51,573 nt of DNA from Flemingiibacterium sp045636145 (GCA_045636145.1 JAZTWV010000010.1:1-51573); one strand, 5' to 3'. Counted from the first letter of the stretch, positions 33,047-41,796 are shown. The notes: a model not told the origin generated them from the letters alone. Numbers and translations: made by a program.

Positions 33047-33117
33047 TAGTCTGTCTTTATTTTAGAATTTAGGAATACAACAAGACAAACTGCGGTGCTA
33101 AATAATTACATCATGCC

Positions 33118-33146
33118 TTGACAAAGGGGAAAAAGGGTGATATAAT
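33118..33146 (+). promoter_or_regulatory. Consensus promoter of the YhcH-family gene
   Basis: A perfect TTGACA (33118-33123), a 17-bp spacer, and a perfect TATAAT (33141-33146) preceded by GGGTGA. The same GGGGTGATATAAT context recurs at the 34998 promoter. Confidence 0.88.
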
Positions 33147-33186
33147 TGTAATTGCTAAATTTTATTTTACGAAAGGATACATAAAA

Positions 33187-33627
33187 ATGATTTTCGGTAA
33201 TATTAAAACATTCCGCTCCTGCGGTCTCGGAAGCGAAGCTCTTGACAAGTACATCGAGGTGCTTAAGACCATCACGCTTGACACTCCTCTCGGAAGACAC
33301 GAGCTCTCCGACGGCGCATATTATAACGTATGCGAGGTAAACACACAGAAACCCATAAGCGAGGGTGTATTCGAGACCCATAAGAAGTATATCGACATCC
33401 AATATGTATACGATGGCACAGAGGTTATCGGATACGCGGATATTGACACTCTTAAGGTTACTAAAGAGTACGATGCAGAGGGTGACTATGCACTTCACGA
33501 GGGCGAGGGCGTATTCTTCACCCTTAAGCCCGGTGATTTTGCAGTATTCGCTCCAATGGACGCTCATATGCCCGGATGCGGCGACGGCAAATCCAAAAAA
33601 GTTATTATCAAGGTTCCTGTGAAATAA
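33187..33627 (+). CDS. YhcH/YjgK/YiaL (EbgC) family protein
   Basis: A 146-residue single-domain beta-barrel (DUF386) protein. Conserved features are the Glu/His cluster ETHKKYIDIQYV (about 58-69), VIGYAD, and the cupin-like metal motif PGDFAVFAPMDAHMPGC (about 116-132). Family members sit in sialic-acid or ulosonate catabolic operons, or act as the small subunit of evolved beta-galactosidase; the reaction is often anomer handling. It stands alone here, so the substrate is unknown. The ATG at 33187 follows GAAAGGA; an upstream codon at 33118 lies within the promoter. Confidence 0.88.
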   Translation: MIFGNIKTFRSCGLGSEALDKYIEVLKTITLDTPLGRHELSDGAYYNVCEVNTQKPISEGVFETHKKYIDIQYVYDGTEVIGYADIDTLKVTKEYDAEGDYALHEGEGVFFTLKPGDFAVFAPMDAHMPGCGDGKSKKVIIKVPVK

Positions 33628-33656
33628 ACAAACCGAGTTTTGGCTGATTATTAAAA

Positions 33657-33704
33657 CACCGATGCACGTTGTACCGTAAGACGATGTGCATCGGTGCTTT
33701 TTGC
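33657..33704. terminator. Bidirectional terminator
   Basis: A perfect 11-bp stem CACCGATGCAC/GTGCATCGGTG (33657-33667, 33686-33696) with an imperfect inner loop, followed by CTTTTTGCTTT on plus and TTTTAATAAT on minus. It separates the converging YhcH-family gene and ychF. Confidence 0.88.
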
Positions 33705-33713
33705 TTTACAAAT

Positions 33714-34808
33714 TTATACGTTGAATCTGAACAGTACGATGTCGCCGTCTTTTATAACGTATTCCTTGCCCTCGCTGCGAACAAGGCCCTTATCCTTTGC
33801 CGCTGCCATTGTGCCGCACGCCATAAGCTCGTCAAAGCCTATGATCTCGGCTCTGATAAAGCCGCGCTCAAAGTCGGAGTGAATCTTACCTGCCGCCTGA
33901 GGAGCTTTTGTACCTTTGGTGATGGTCCAGGCACGCACTTCCTTTGGACCTGCGGTGAGGTAGGAAATAAGACCGAGAAGGGCATAACTTGCCTTGATAA
34001 GACGGTCAAGACCGCTTTCTGCGATTCCGAGGTCAGCGAGAAATTCTGCGCGCTCCTCGCCCTCAAGCTGAGCGATCTCAGCTTCGATACCGGCGCAGAT
34101 AGGCATGATCTCCGCCTTTTCGGAAGCGGCGTATTCGGCAAGACGCTGATAGCCTGCGTTGTCCGACATATCACTGCCGATCATATCCTCGGAGATGTTT
34201 GCGGCGTAAATAACCGGCTTCATTGAGAGAAGCTGTGATTCGTTCATAAGAGCAAGCTCGTCCTCGGTGTATTCAACCGCGCGAGCGCACTTGCCGTTTG
34301 CAAGCTCAGCCATAACGCGCTCAAGCAGCTCAAGCTCAGCGCCAAGTGACTTGTCGCCCTTCATTGCCTTTTTTACGCGGTCAATACGGCGCTCAAGCAT
34401 TTCGATGTCCGCGAAAATAAGCTCCATGTTGATGGTTTCAAGGTCGCGCATGGGGTCAATAGAGCCGTCAACGTGGATGATGTTGGAATCCTCGAAGCAG
34501 CGAACTACGTGGATAATAGCATCGCACTCGCGGATGTGGGAGAGAAATTTGTTTCCGAGACCCTCACCCTTAGATGCGCCCTTAACAAGTCCTGCAATGT
34601 CAACAAATTCGATAACAGCAGGGGTGTATTTTTCAGGGTTGTACATTTCGGCAAGCTTATCAAGTCTTGCATCCGGTACAGCTACAACGCCCACATTGGG
34701 GTCGATGGTGCAGAAGGGGTAGTTTGCGGATTCCGCGCCCGCATTGGTGATTGCGTTAAAAAGGGTAGACTTGCCCACATTAGGAAGTCCGACTATACCA
34801 AGTTTCAT
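33714..34808 (-). CDS. ychF: Redox-regulated ATPase YchF
   Basis: A 364-residue Obg-family NTPase that prefers ATP and associates with ribosomes and the oxidative-stress response. The P-loop is GLPNVGKST (about 7-15). Switch regions include DIAGLVKGASKGEG (about 71-84); a coiled-coil insertion follows (about 125-165) and a C-terminal TGS domain begins near 280, with AWTITKGTKAPQAAG and IHSDFERGFIRAE. It is a single gene with its own promoter. Confidence 0.96.
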   Translation of the reverse strand: MKLGIVGLPNVGKSTLFNAITNAGAESANYPFCTIDPNVGVVAVPDARLDKLAEMYNPEKYTPAVIEFVDIAGLVKGASKGEGLGNKFLSHIRECDAIIHVVRCFEDSNIIHVDGSIDPMRDLETINMELIFADIEMLERRIDRVKKAMKGDKSLGAELELLERVMAELANGKCARAVEYTEDELALMNESQLLSMKPVIYAANISEDMIGSDMSDNAGYQRLAEYAASEKAEIMPICAGIEAEIAQLEGEERAEFLADLGIAESGLDRLIKASYALLGLISYLTAGPKEVRAWTITKGTKAPQAAGKIHSDFERGFIRAEIIGFDELMACGTMAAAKDKGLVRSEGKEYVIKDGDIVLFRFNV

Positions 34809-34852
34809 GTATGTTATCTCCTTATCAGTGTCAAATATTCATTATCTGCAAT

Positions 34853-34881
34853 ATTATACCACATCTCTTAGGATTTTTCAA
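34853..34881 (-). promoter_or_regulatory. Promoter of ychF
   Basis: On the minus strand: TTGAAA (34876-34881), a 17-bp spacer, and a perfect TATAAT (34853-34858). The leader is about 40 nt. Confidence 0.82.
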
Positions 34882-34997
34882 GAGAAATCGGGATTTTCTT
34901 TTGGAATTTTCTTGTACAGAAAAGTCGATTGTGAAAAACATATCACTTCAGGGTATAAAAATTGGCAATAAATTCATACAATCTTCACCTTAGCACC

Positions 34998-35026
34998 TTG
35001 ACAAAAACACGAAGGGGTGATATAAT
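34998..35026 (+). promoter_or_regulatory. Consensus promoter of the response regulator
   Basis: A perfect TTGACA (34998-35003), a 17-bp spacer, and a perfect TATAAT (35021-35026). The leader to the ATG at 35160 is about 125 nt and AT-rich, with no clear hairpin. The intergenic stretch between ychF and the regulator holds only the two divergent promoters. Confidence 0.88.
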
Positions 35027-35159
35027 GAATATGGTTAGATTTTTGACGAAATTAATAATTTGACAGAATCGTGAAATTGTGAACAGAAAACTGTGCACAT
35101 TGTCACAAATATAACAATCAAAATCGTGTAAATCACTTATGAAAGGAAGTATAATAGCT

Positions 35160-35846
35160 ATGCCGACAAAAATTCTTGTGGTCGATGACGACCTTAATAT
35201 CTGCGACCTTCTGCGCCTCTATTTTGAAAACGAGGGTTACGAGGTAAAGACCGCCAATGACGGTGCCGAGGGTGTCAGCTTCTTTAAAATGTACGAGCCT
35301 GATCTCGTTCTTCTTGACATCATGCTTCCGAAGAAGGACGGCTGGCAGGTATGCCGCGAGATTCGCGAGGTTTCTTCAAAGCCGATAATCATGCTTACCG
35401 CAAAGGGCGAAGTTTTTGATAAGGTGCTGGGACTTGAGCTTGGTGCCGATGATTTCATGGTAAAGCCTTTTGAGACAAAGGAGCTTTCCGCACGTGTCAA
35501 GGCTGTGCTTCGCCGCTACAGCGCGCGCGATAATCAGAACGACGACGAGACAATCAAATTTGATAACATTGAGATTTCCCGTCAGAAGTACGAGCTTAAG
35601 CTGAAGGGCAAGTCCGTGGACATTCCCCCGAAGGAGCTGGAGCTTCTTTACTTCCTCGCATCCAACTACAACCGTGTATTTACACGCGATCAGCTTCTTG
35701 ACAAGGTTTGGGGTTTTGACTATCTCGGCGACTCCCGTACCGTTGACGTACACGTTAAGCGTCTGCGTGAAAAGCTTGAGGGCGTGTCCGACAAATGGGT
35801 GCTCAAGACCGTTTGGGGCGTTGGCTACAAATTCGATCTCCTTTAA
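35160..35846 (+). CDS. OmpR/PhoB-family response regulator
   Basis: A 228-residue DNA-binding response regulator. The receiver domain (about 1-115) has the acidic pocket Asp9-Asp10-Asp11, phospho-acceptor Asp53 in LVLLDIMLP, and Lys in MVKPF. The C-terminal winged helix (about 130-226) carries PPKELELLYFLA and SRTVDVHVKRLREKL. The ATG at 35160 begins with the family core MPTKILVVDDD. No histidine kinase is adjacent; the kinase at 28999-30465 is the only one in view, 4.7 kb away. AAAGGAAG lies about 12 nt before the ATG, a long spacing. Confidence 0.93.
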   Translation: MPTKILVVDDDLNICDLLRLYFENEGYEVKTANDGAEGVSFFKMYEPDLVLLDIMLPKKDGWQVCREIREVSSKPIIMLTAKGEVFDKVLGLELGADDFMVKPFETKELSARVKAVLRRYSARDNQNDDETIKFDNIEISRQKYELKLKGKSVDIPPKELELLYFLASNYNRVFTRDQLLDKVWGFDYLGDSRTVDVHVKRLREKLEGVSDKWVLKTVWGVGYKFDLL

Positions 35847-35855
35847 TTTCTATAT

Positions 35856-35889
35856 AAAAACAGCGACAGGATATCCTGCCGCTGTTTTT
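35856..35889. terminator. Bidirectional terminator
   Basis: The inverted repeat AAAAACAGCG-A-CAGGATATCCTG-C-CGCTGTTTTT separates the converging response-regulator and DeoR-family genes. Confidence 0.9.
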
Positions 35890-35894
35890 ATGCC

Positions 35895-36653
35895 TTACAG
35901 GCAGATTATCCGCTTGACGCCTTGCTTTTTGTATTCCGCAATAGCTTCGCCGAGTGCCGCGTCTGTTATAAGCACATCAAGCTTTGACACAGGGCAGACG
36001 GAGAATGCCGCACATCCGCCAACCTTTTTCTGTGGATACAGTCCAATAACGCTTGCAGAATGTTCGATAAGCGCTGATAGAAACGGTATCATTGAAGCTG
36101 ATTCGAAAGAAATTCCAAATTCGTGCGATATCATATCCGAGGTGATGAAAGCCTTGCTTATACGAAGTCTTTTAAGCATTTCCACTGCGAAAAAGTCTGT
36201 GCATAGCCCATCGCTGTCTGCGGCACCGCCAAGCATTATTATATTTACATCGCCGCGCCGTCTCAGTGATTCGGCGACAGGGATGCTGTTTGTAACAACA
36301 GACAGACTGCATTTATCCGGCAGATTCTTTGCAATATGTGCTCCAAGCTCGCCGCTCGGGAGATAAACGGTGTCACCCTCTGAGATAAGATCAAGTGCGC
36401 GTGTGCACACGTATGGCGCGTTTTCATCTGACGCGCTGTCGTGAGTGCGCTTTGGCATCCCCATAAACTTTCCGTCTTTTGGGATCGCACCGCCGTGAGT
36501 CCGCTTAAGCTGTCCCTGTTCTTCAAGAATGCGCAGATCGCGCTTGGCACTGTCGTAGCTTACATTAAATTTACTTTGTATATCATGGGTTGTAATGCTC
36601 CCATTTTCTTCAAGCATTGTGAGAATCGCGGCATGGCGTTCTTCAATAAACAT
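35895..36653 (-). CDS. DeoR family transcriptional regulator
   Basis: A 252-residue regulator with an N-terminal DeoR helix-turn-helix (RHAAILTMLEENGSITTHDI ... SYDSAKRDLRILEEQGQLKRTHGGAI, about 5-62) and a C-terminal sugar-phosphate-sensing domain with YLPSGELGAHIAK and ITSDMISHEFG. DeoR proteins usually repress sugar operons and release DNA on binding a phosphorylated sugar. No sugar operon is adjacent; candidate targets in the window are the sorE-like operon (operator at 21972), the PfkB kinase or the gene itself. The ATG at 36653 follows TTGGAGA. Confidence 0.92.
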   Translation of the reverse strand: MFIEERHAAILTMLEENGSITTHDIQSKFNVSYDSAKRDLRILEEQGQLKRTHGGAIPKDGKFMGMPKRTHDSASDENAPYVCTRALDLISEGDTVYLPSGELGAHIAKNLPDKCSLSVVTNSIPVAESLRRRGDVNIIMLGGAADSDGLCTDFFAVEMLKRLRISKAFITSDMISHEFGISFESASMIPFLSALIEHSASVIGLYPQKKVGGCAAFSVCPVSKLDVLITDAALGEAIAEYKKQGVKRIICL

Positions 36654-36688
36654 ATATTTCTCCAAAATAAGCGTGTAATTATAACAGT

Positions 36689-36717
36689 ATTTTACCATGA
36701 ACGCGTCGATTTGTCAA
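36689..36717 (-). promoter_or_regulatory. Promoter of the DeoR-family gene
   Basis: On the minus strand: a perfect TTGACA (36712-36717), a 17-bp spacer, and TAAAAT (36689-36694). Confidence 0.8.
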
Positions 36718-36752
36718 CACGCCGCATAAGTTGTTTTTTCATTTCGGTAATA

Positions 36753-36781
36753 TTGCAGGACTTTGTCCCATAGAATATAGC
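36753..36781 (+). promoter_or_regulatory. Candidate promoter of the S1-domain gene
   Basis: TTGCAG (36753-36758), a 17-bp spacer, and TATAGC (36776-36781). It is divergent from the DeoR promoter with 35 bp between their -35 boxes. Confidence 0.55.
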
Positions 36782-36808
36782 GTATAACAAAAAACGGAGG
36801 ACAGAGCA

Positions 36809-37759
36809 ATGCAAAAAGGATATTATACCGAAGGAACACTTTTAATGAGCGACGAAAATCGAGAATACACCGAAAGCATCGAGGGAATAGAGCGCGCCAT
36901 GCAGGAGGGCCGCATACTTGAAGGGATTGCTTCCAAAGCGGGCGGAGGACACGAGCTGACTGTGGAGCTTGGTGAATTTACGGGTATTATAGAGAAGGAC
37001 GAGGTACAGCTTACCTTCGGTGAGGGTGTAAAAGATATAGCGGTGATTACAAGAGTCGGGAAACCCGTATGCTTTAAGGTGATTTCGGTAGAGCGAAAGC
37101 GTGTGGGAGCACCTATAATAAAGCTTTCACGCCGCGCCGCACAGCTTGAGTGTACAAAAAGTTATCTTGCACAGCTTCGTGCAGGTGACGTGATTCCGGC
37201 AAAGGTAACACACATCGAGCATTTCGGTGCGTTTGTTGATATCGGCTGCGGAATCGTATCGTTGCTATCTATAGATTCCATCTCCGTTTCACGGATATCC
37301 CATCCCGGGGATAGACTGTCGATTGGCGGTGAGCTTCGTGTGGTCGTGCGAAGCATGGATAAAAATGACGAGGGACTTCCAACAAGAGTATACGTTACAG
37401 GCAGGGAACTGCTTGGTACATGGGAGGAGAATGCCGCGCTGTTCTCCGTAGGTCAGACTGTAACGGGACGGGTCAGAAGCGTTGAGCCGTACGGTGTTTT
37501 CGTGGAGCTTACACCGAATCTTGCAGGTCTTGCGGAGTACCGAAGCGACGTTGCCGTAGGTCAGTGTGCGGCGGTGTACATAAAAAATATTATTCCCGAA
37601 AGAATGAAGATAAAGCTTGTGATAATCGACGCCGCACGCTCGCTTTCGGCAGGCAGTGAGGGAATCGTGCATGACGAGATTACGCATATAGACCGCTGGC
37701 GGTATTCGCCGGACGGGTGCGACAGAGTGGTTGAGACGGTTTTCTCGGATGGGGATTGA
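36809..37759 (+). CDS. S1 RNA-binding domain protein
   Basis: A 316-residue protein with an N-terminal region resembling a divergent S1 repeat (about 30-110) and two clear S1 (OB-fold) domains at about 123-195 (GDVIPAKVTHIEHFGAFVDI) and about 210-285 (GQTVTGRVRSVEPYGVFVEL). It is shorter than ribosomal protein S1 and resembles the S1-like proteins of Clostridia, probably an RNA- or ribosome-binding factor in the cytoplasm. The ATG at 36809 follows GGAGGACAG. An in-frame ATG at 36845 gives a protein 12 residues shorter. Confidence 0.85.
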   Translation: MQKGYYTEGTLLMSDENREYTESIEGIERAMQEGRILEGIASKAGGGHELTVELGEFTGIIEKDEVQLTFGEGVKDIAVITRVGKPVCFKVISVERKRVGAPIIKLSRRAAQLECTKSYLAQLRAGDVIPAKVTHIEHFGAFVDIGCGIVSLLSIDSISVSRISHPGDRLSIGGELRVVVRSMDKNDEGLPTRVYVTGRELLGTWEENAALFSVGQTVTGRVRSVEPYGVFVELTPNLAGLAEYRSDVAVGQCAAVYIKNIIPERMKIKLVIIDAARSLSAGSEGIVHDEITHIDRWRYSPDGCDRVVETVFSDGD

Positions 37760-37775
37760 ACGGCATATGCAAAAC

Positions 37776-37820
37776 TGCGCCTTAGCGAAATTTACTCGCT
37801 AAGGCGCATCTTTTATTTTA
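37776..37820. terminator. Bidirectional terminator
   Basis: A perfect 12-bp stem TGCGCCTTAGCG/CGCTAAGGCGCA (37776-37787, 37797-37808) with a 9-nt loop, followed by TCTTTTATTTTA on plus and GTTTT on minus. Confidence 0.9.
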
Positions 37821-37826
37821 CGGCAG

Positions 37827-39062
37827 TTATATTACGAAATTGCCGTTTTCGAATACCTTTACTTCTGTTCCGTCGGCTTTGATTCCGATAATCTCCATGT
37901 CAGCAGTGCCTATCATAAAGTCAACATGATTTGCGCTGTCGTTGTTTCCGCCTTTTTTACGGAGAGCTTCCTTGGACATCTTTTCGCCGCCCTTTACGGT
38001 GTCGGGATAGCATTCGCCAAGCGCGAGATGGCAGGATGCGTTCTCGTCAAAGAGGGTGTTGTAGAAAAGTATGCCGAGATTTGAAATGGGGGAATCGTAG
38101 GGAATAAGTGCCACTTCACCGAGACGGCGTGAGCCTTCGTCGGTGTTAAGCAGGCGGTCAAGGGCACGAAGTCCCACTTCCGCTCCGTGGGAAACTACCT
38201 TGCCGTCCTTAAATTCAACATAAAATTTGTCGATAAGCTCGCCCTGATAGGAGAGGGGCATGGAAGAATAAACGCGGCCCTCTGCCTTTTCGCAGTGAGG
38301 CATTGTGAATATCTCCTCGGTTGGCATATTGGGGAAATATACCTTACCGGCAACACATTTTTCAGAGCCGCCCTTCCAGATGTGACCCTCAACAAGACCT
38401 ACGGTGAAATCTGTACCAAGGGAGTTCTTGTAGCGAAGCGAAACGAACTTTTCGCGGTTAAGTGCTCTTGCGCGACGCTTTAACATACGGTCATGACGCC
38501 ACCATTTCTTCACAGTGTCGCCGCGTCCGATGCGGACAGTCTTGAAAATAGCCGCCCACAGCTTCTTGACTGCGTTTGCAGGAGTGTCATTTGGGAATAC
38601 CTTTTTAGCCCATGCTTCGTTGGGGTATGCGACCACAGTCCAGCGAAGATTGCCCTCGTCCATTATGCGGTAAAATTCCTCAAATGCCTTTTTGCCTGCA
38701 AGAGCCGATGCCATAAGCTTGTCGCTGTCAGCACCTGCGAAAATGTCGGGGTCTTCCGCTACAATGGATATTGCAACGCATCCCTTGCGTGCGTAGTAAT
38801 TCTGTGATTCCGCTCTCCACTCGGGAACGGTCTCAAACTGCTCCTTTGCGGCATTGTCAAGTCGGATTCTTGCAAAGCGCTCGTCGTTCCACTGCATGAT
38901 AACATCAATTGCGCCAAGCTTGTAGCATTCCTCGGCAACAAGACGTCCAAGCTCTGCCGCTTCGATAGGACAGCGAAGCAGTACATAACGATCAGGCGTA
39001 GCATTTACGCCGAGACTTGCGATAACGCGCGCATATTCGCGCAGATTTTCATTAAAACCCAT
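37827..39062 (-). CDS. M29 family aminopeptidase
   Basis: A 411-residue metalloaminopeptidase (AmpS/PepS, thermophilic aminopeptidase T type) with broad N-terminal specificity. Features are YVLLRCPIEAAELGRLV near the N-terminus, the metal-site region with NMPTEEIFTMPHC (about 245-257), FDENASCHLALGECYPD, and HVDFMIGT near the C-terminus. The start MGFNENL at 39062 has AAAGGAGAT upstream; the frame extends further but into the preceding gene. It is the last gene of a minus-strand series, 25 bp after the M20 dipeptidase. Confidence 0.92.
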   Translation of the reverse strand: MGFNENLREYARVIASLGVNATPDRYVLLRCPIEAAELGRLVAEECYKLGAIDVIMQWNDERFARIRLDNAAKEQFETVPEWRAESQNYYARKGCVAISIVAEDPDIFAGADSDKLMASALAGKKAFEEFYRIMDEGNLRWTVVAYPNEAWAKKVFPNDTPANAVKKLWAAIFKTVRIGRGDTVKKWWRHDRMLKRRARALNREKFVSLRYKNSLGTDFTVGLVEGHIWKGGSEKCVAGKVYFPNMPTEEIFTMPHCEKAEGRVYSSMPLSYQGELIDKFYVEFKDGKVVSHGAEVGLRALDRLLNTDEGSRRLGEVALIPYDSPISNLGILFYNTLFDENASCHLALGECYPDTVKGGEKMSKEALRKKGGNNDSANHVDFMIGTADMEIIGIKADGTEVKVFENGNFVI

Positions 39063-39087
39063 AACTAAGATCTCCTTTAGCTGTAAA

Positions 39088-40356
39088 TTAGTCTTCCATA
39101 AGCGCAAAGAGTGTCTGCGCATATATGCGTACCGCTTTGTCAACATCCTTTACGGTCACATATTCGTTCTTCTGATGCTCCGTTGAAGCCGAGCCTTCAA
39201 AATGCGGACCGAAGGATACGATGTTTGGCATGGCTCTTGCGTATGTGCCGCCGCCCATGGAGAACGGCTCTGCATCGTCACCTGTAATGCCGTTGTACAC
39301 ATCGGTAAGGGTGGTGATAAGCTTGCTGTTCTTATCCATGAATACGGGGGGATTGTGTCCTGCTTCGGTGACGGTCACGCCGTACTGCTTGCAGGTGGCT
39401 TTAAGCATAGCAAGCATATTTTCATAGCTCTTTGTTACGGGATAACGGATATCAACAGTCATTATCACATCGTCGCCGCGGACTTCGATAACGCCGAGAT
39501 TAAGTGTGAGCCTTCCGCTCTCACTGTCCCAGGATTCAAGACCGATATTTCTGCCGGCACACTCCACTTCAAACTTTTTGGTGATAAACTCAGCAAGGGG
39601 GCAGGGGATGCCGTCAGAGACAAGCTTGCTCATAAGCGCAATAATTGCGTTTACACCTGCATTTGGGGTGCTTCCGTGTGCACTGACACCTGTTGCAGAA
39701 AACTTATTGCCGTCAATGACACATTCGCAGTAGTCAGGCACCATATTGTGCGCCTCGCCGCCGGAAACCGACTCTACGCCGGATTCGGAAAGGGGCATTT
39801 TAAGTTCAAATATCGCAATACCTTTTTCCGCATAGCCGCAGGGAAAAGCGGCATCGGGAGTGAATCCGAATGTGGGAAGCTCCTCATGCTCGCGGTAGTA
39901 TGCCATATCCACCCATTCGCCGTTTTCCTCGGTAAGACCGAAGATAATACGCACGCGGCGGTTAAGCTTTACGCCGGAATTAAGGAGTACCTTCATAGCG
40001 TAAATGCACATCATCGCAGGACCTTTGTCGTCGGTGACACCGCGTCCGTAGAGACGCTCCTCGCCGTCAACGGTGGTACGGGTCAGCTTGAATGCGGGAT
40101 AGTCCCAGCCTGAGCCCTCGGGAACAACGTCAAGATGAGCGAGAATACCTATCATCTCGTCTCCCTCGCCTATCTCCGCCCAGCCAAGCATATTCCCGCA
40201 TTTCTTAGTGCGAAAACCGTAGGATTCGCAGAGTGCTAAGGTATATTCAAGGGCATCGGCGCAGTTTTTGCCGAAAGGATAGGTGTCGTCGCCTTTTTCG
40301 GCTACGGACGGTATACTGATAAGACCGTCAAGGTCGGTGTAAAACTGTTCGATCAT
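39088..40356 (-). CDS. M20 family dipeptidase (PepV/Sapep-like)
   Basis: A 422-residue zinc dipeptidase. The metal and catalytic residues lie in LAHLDVVPEG (HxD, about 71-80), GRGVTDDKGP (about 108-117, bridging Asp), LTEENGEW (catalytic Glu) and the C-terminal MGGGTYARAMPN. PepV-type enzymes cleave dipeptides, often with N-terminal beta-Ala or D-Ala, releasing amino acids for fermentation. It probably works with the M29 aminopeptidase 25 bp downstream to finish peptide breakdown. It follows hemW by 38 bp. Confidence 0.92.
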   Translation of the reverse strand: MIEQFYTDLDGLISIPSVAEKGDDTYPFGKNCADALEYTLALCESYGFRTKKCGNMLGWAEIGEGDEMIGILAHLDVVPEGSGWDYPAFKLTRTTVDGEERLYGRGVTDDKGPAMMCIYAMKVLLNSGVKLNRRVRIIFGLTEENGEWVDMAYYREHEELPTFGFTPDAAFPCGYAEKGIAIFELKMPLSESGVESVSGGEAHNMVPDYCECVIDGNKFSATGVSAHGSTPNAGVNAIIALMSKLVSDGIPCPLAEFITKKFEVECAGRNIGLESWDSESGRLTLNLGVIEVRGDDVIMTVDIRYPVTKSYENMLAMLKATCKQYGVTVTEAGHNPPVFMDKNSKLITTLTDVYNGITGDDAEPFSMGGGTYARAMPNIVSFGPHFEGSASTEHQKNEYVTVKDVDKAVRIYAQTLFALMED

Positions 40357-40394
40357 GGTAAAATTCTCTTTTCGTTAATATTTTTATAAAAACG

Positions 40395-41651
40395 TTACGC
40401 TTTGTCGCTTCCGTCGGCAATACCGACCACAATGCGGCTTTCCTCGTCAAAATCGAGTATATTCGATAAAATGTAGTTTGATACATACATTCCCTTGGGA
40501 GTGAAAGCGTATCTGTCGCCGTTGTAGGTCATGAATCCGTTATCAATGTATATTTTAAGCCGTCTGCCGTAGATGGCATCGAAGTTCATGCCGAATCTAT
40601 GCTGAAATTCCGAAGAGGACACGCCTTCGGCAAGCCTTAAGCGAAGCATGATGTACTCTCCGATTCGCTCACTTGGTGCAACGGTGTAAATTTCGTCAAT
40701 GGGAGCGGCATTTTTTATCTGTTCTTCCGCAAGAGAGAGCCCGTCTCCGCTCATCATTGAGCCTCGTGTGATGTCCGCTTCCATGGAGTCGATAAACAGC
40801 ATGAGATCGCGCTTCATGGAGAAACGCATACCCGAAAAATAGGAGTGTGCTGCGCAACCGAGACCCAAATATTCCTCGCAGTTCCAATATTTTAAATTGT
40901 GGCGGCACTCATATCCCGGACGGGCATAGTTTGATATTTCGTAGTGCCTGTAGCCCTTGACATTAAGGTGACGGACACAGTCAAGATACATATCCGCTTC
41001 CGTATCCTCGTCGGGAAGAATAAGAGTGTCCTTGACGCGGTGAAACGGAGTTCCTTCTTCGATTTTGAGACCGTATACGGAGATATGCTCCGGGTCAAGG
41101 GCGGTCACATAATCAAGGCTTCGCTGAAAGCTGTCGGCGGTCTGAAGTGGGATGCCGTACATAAGATCGACGCTTAAATTTTCAAATCCTGCCTGACGTG
41201 CCGCTTTGTAGCTTGCCTCAAAATCCTCACGGGTGTGTATACGGGAGAGAGCGGAAAGCTCGTCGGAATTTGCGCTTTGCAGACCTATTGAGAGCCTGTT
41301 TACACCCATTTTGCGGTATTTTGCAAGGGATGCCGGACTTACGGTGGCAGGATTTGCTTCCATTGTAAATTCAGCGTTTTTTGTAAGATTAAAATGTCTG
41401 TCAATACCGGAAAGCAGGTCGCTCATTGCCTTTACGGGAAGGGCGGTAGGTGTTCCGCCGCCGATAAACACCGTGTCAACGGAATATTCTCTTGCCGCGG
41501 TGGAATAGTCCTCCATTTGGAGCAGTAGCGAGTCCACATATCTCTGCATAAGCTCATCGCCTGCTCCCGACTGTGAATAGAAGTCGCAGTAGGCGCATTT
41601 TGCGTGGCAGAAGGGAATGTGTATATATAAACCGAGCGGTTTTTTTACCAT
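40395..41651 (-). CDS. hemW: Radical SAM heme chaperone HemW-like protein
   Basis: A 418-residue radical SAM protein of the coproporphyrinogen-oxidase family. The [4Fe-4S] cluster cysteines are Cys15, Cys19 and Cys22 in FCHAKCAYCDF. Phe follows where true HemN has a fourth Cys, which is the hallmark of HemW, a heme-inserting chaperone and not an oxidase. GGGTPTALP and the C-terminal HemN-type domain with LRLAEGVSSSEF are present. No other heme genes are in the window. It lies after lepA, separated by a palindromic repeat element. Confidence 0.92.
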   Translation of the reverse strand: MVKKPLGLYIHIPFCHAKCAYCDFYSQSGAGDELMQRYVDSLLLQMEDYSTAAREYSVDTVFIGGGTPTALPVKAMSDLLSGIDRHFNLTKNAEFTMEANPATVSPASLAKYRKMGVNRLSIGLQSANSDELSALSRIHTREDFEASYKAARQAGFENLSVDLMYGIPLQTADSFQRSLDYVTALDPEHISVYGLKIEEGTPFHRVKDTLILPDEDTEADMYLDCVRHLNVKGYRHYEISNYARPGYECRHNLKYWNCEEYLGLGCAAHSYFSGMRFSMKRDLMLFIDSMEADITRGSMMSGDGLSLAEEQIKNAAPIDEIYTVAPSERIGEYIMLRLRLAEGVSSSEFQHRFGMNFDAIYGRRLKIYIDNGFMTYNGDRYAFTPKGMYVSNYILSNILDFDEESRIVVGIADGSDKA

Positions 41652-41730
41652 TACGGTCGTCCTTTCAGTGTTTTAGTTGAAATTGTGTACGTGCTTGCCA
41701 TCTCTGTCACGGATTTTGGCGTACCGTATT

Positions 41731-41787
41731 TCTCAGAGTGTGAGGCTCTCCCTATGGGAGAGCTGTCAGCGAAGCTGACTGAGAGGG
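41731..41787. repeat. REP-like palindromic element, cruciform fold
   Basis: The outer arms TCTCAG (41731-41736) and CTGAGA (41779-41784) enclose two perfect hairpins, GCTCTCCC-tat-GGGAGAGC (41745-41763) and GTCAGC-gaa-GCTGAC (41765-41779). Together they give a three-way-junction fold. It lies in the 145 bp between lepA and hemW. It resembles short palindromic repeats dispersed in gut Clostridia genomes (recalled resemblance, not searched). Confidence 0.65.
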
Positions 41788-41796
41788 ACTGTCCAT

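Noticed and set aside
39202..40113. 303-codon plus-strand open frame
   Set aside because: It is fully antisense to the M20 dipeptidase and shows no family features.
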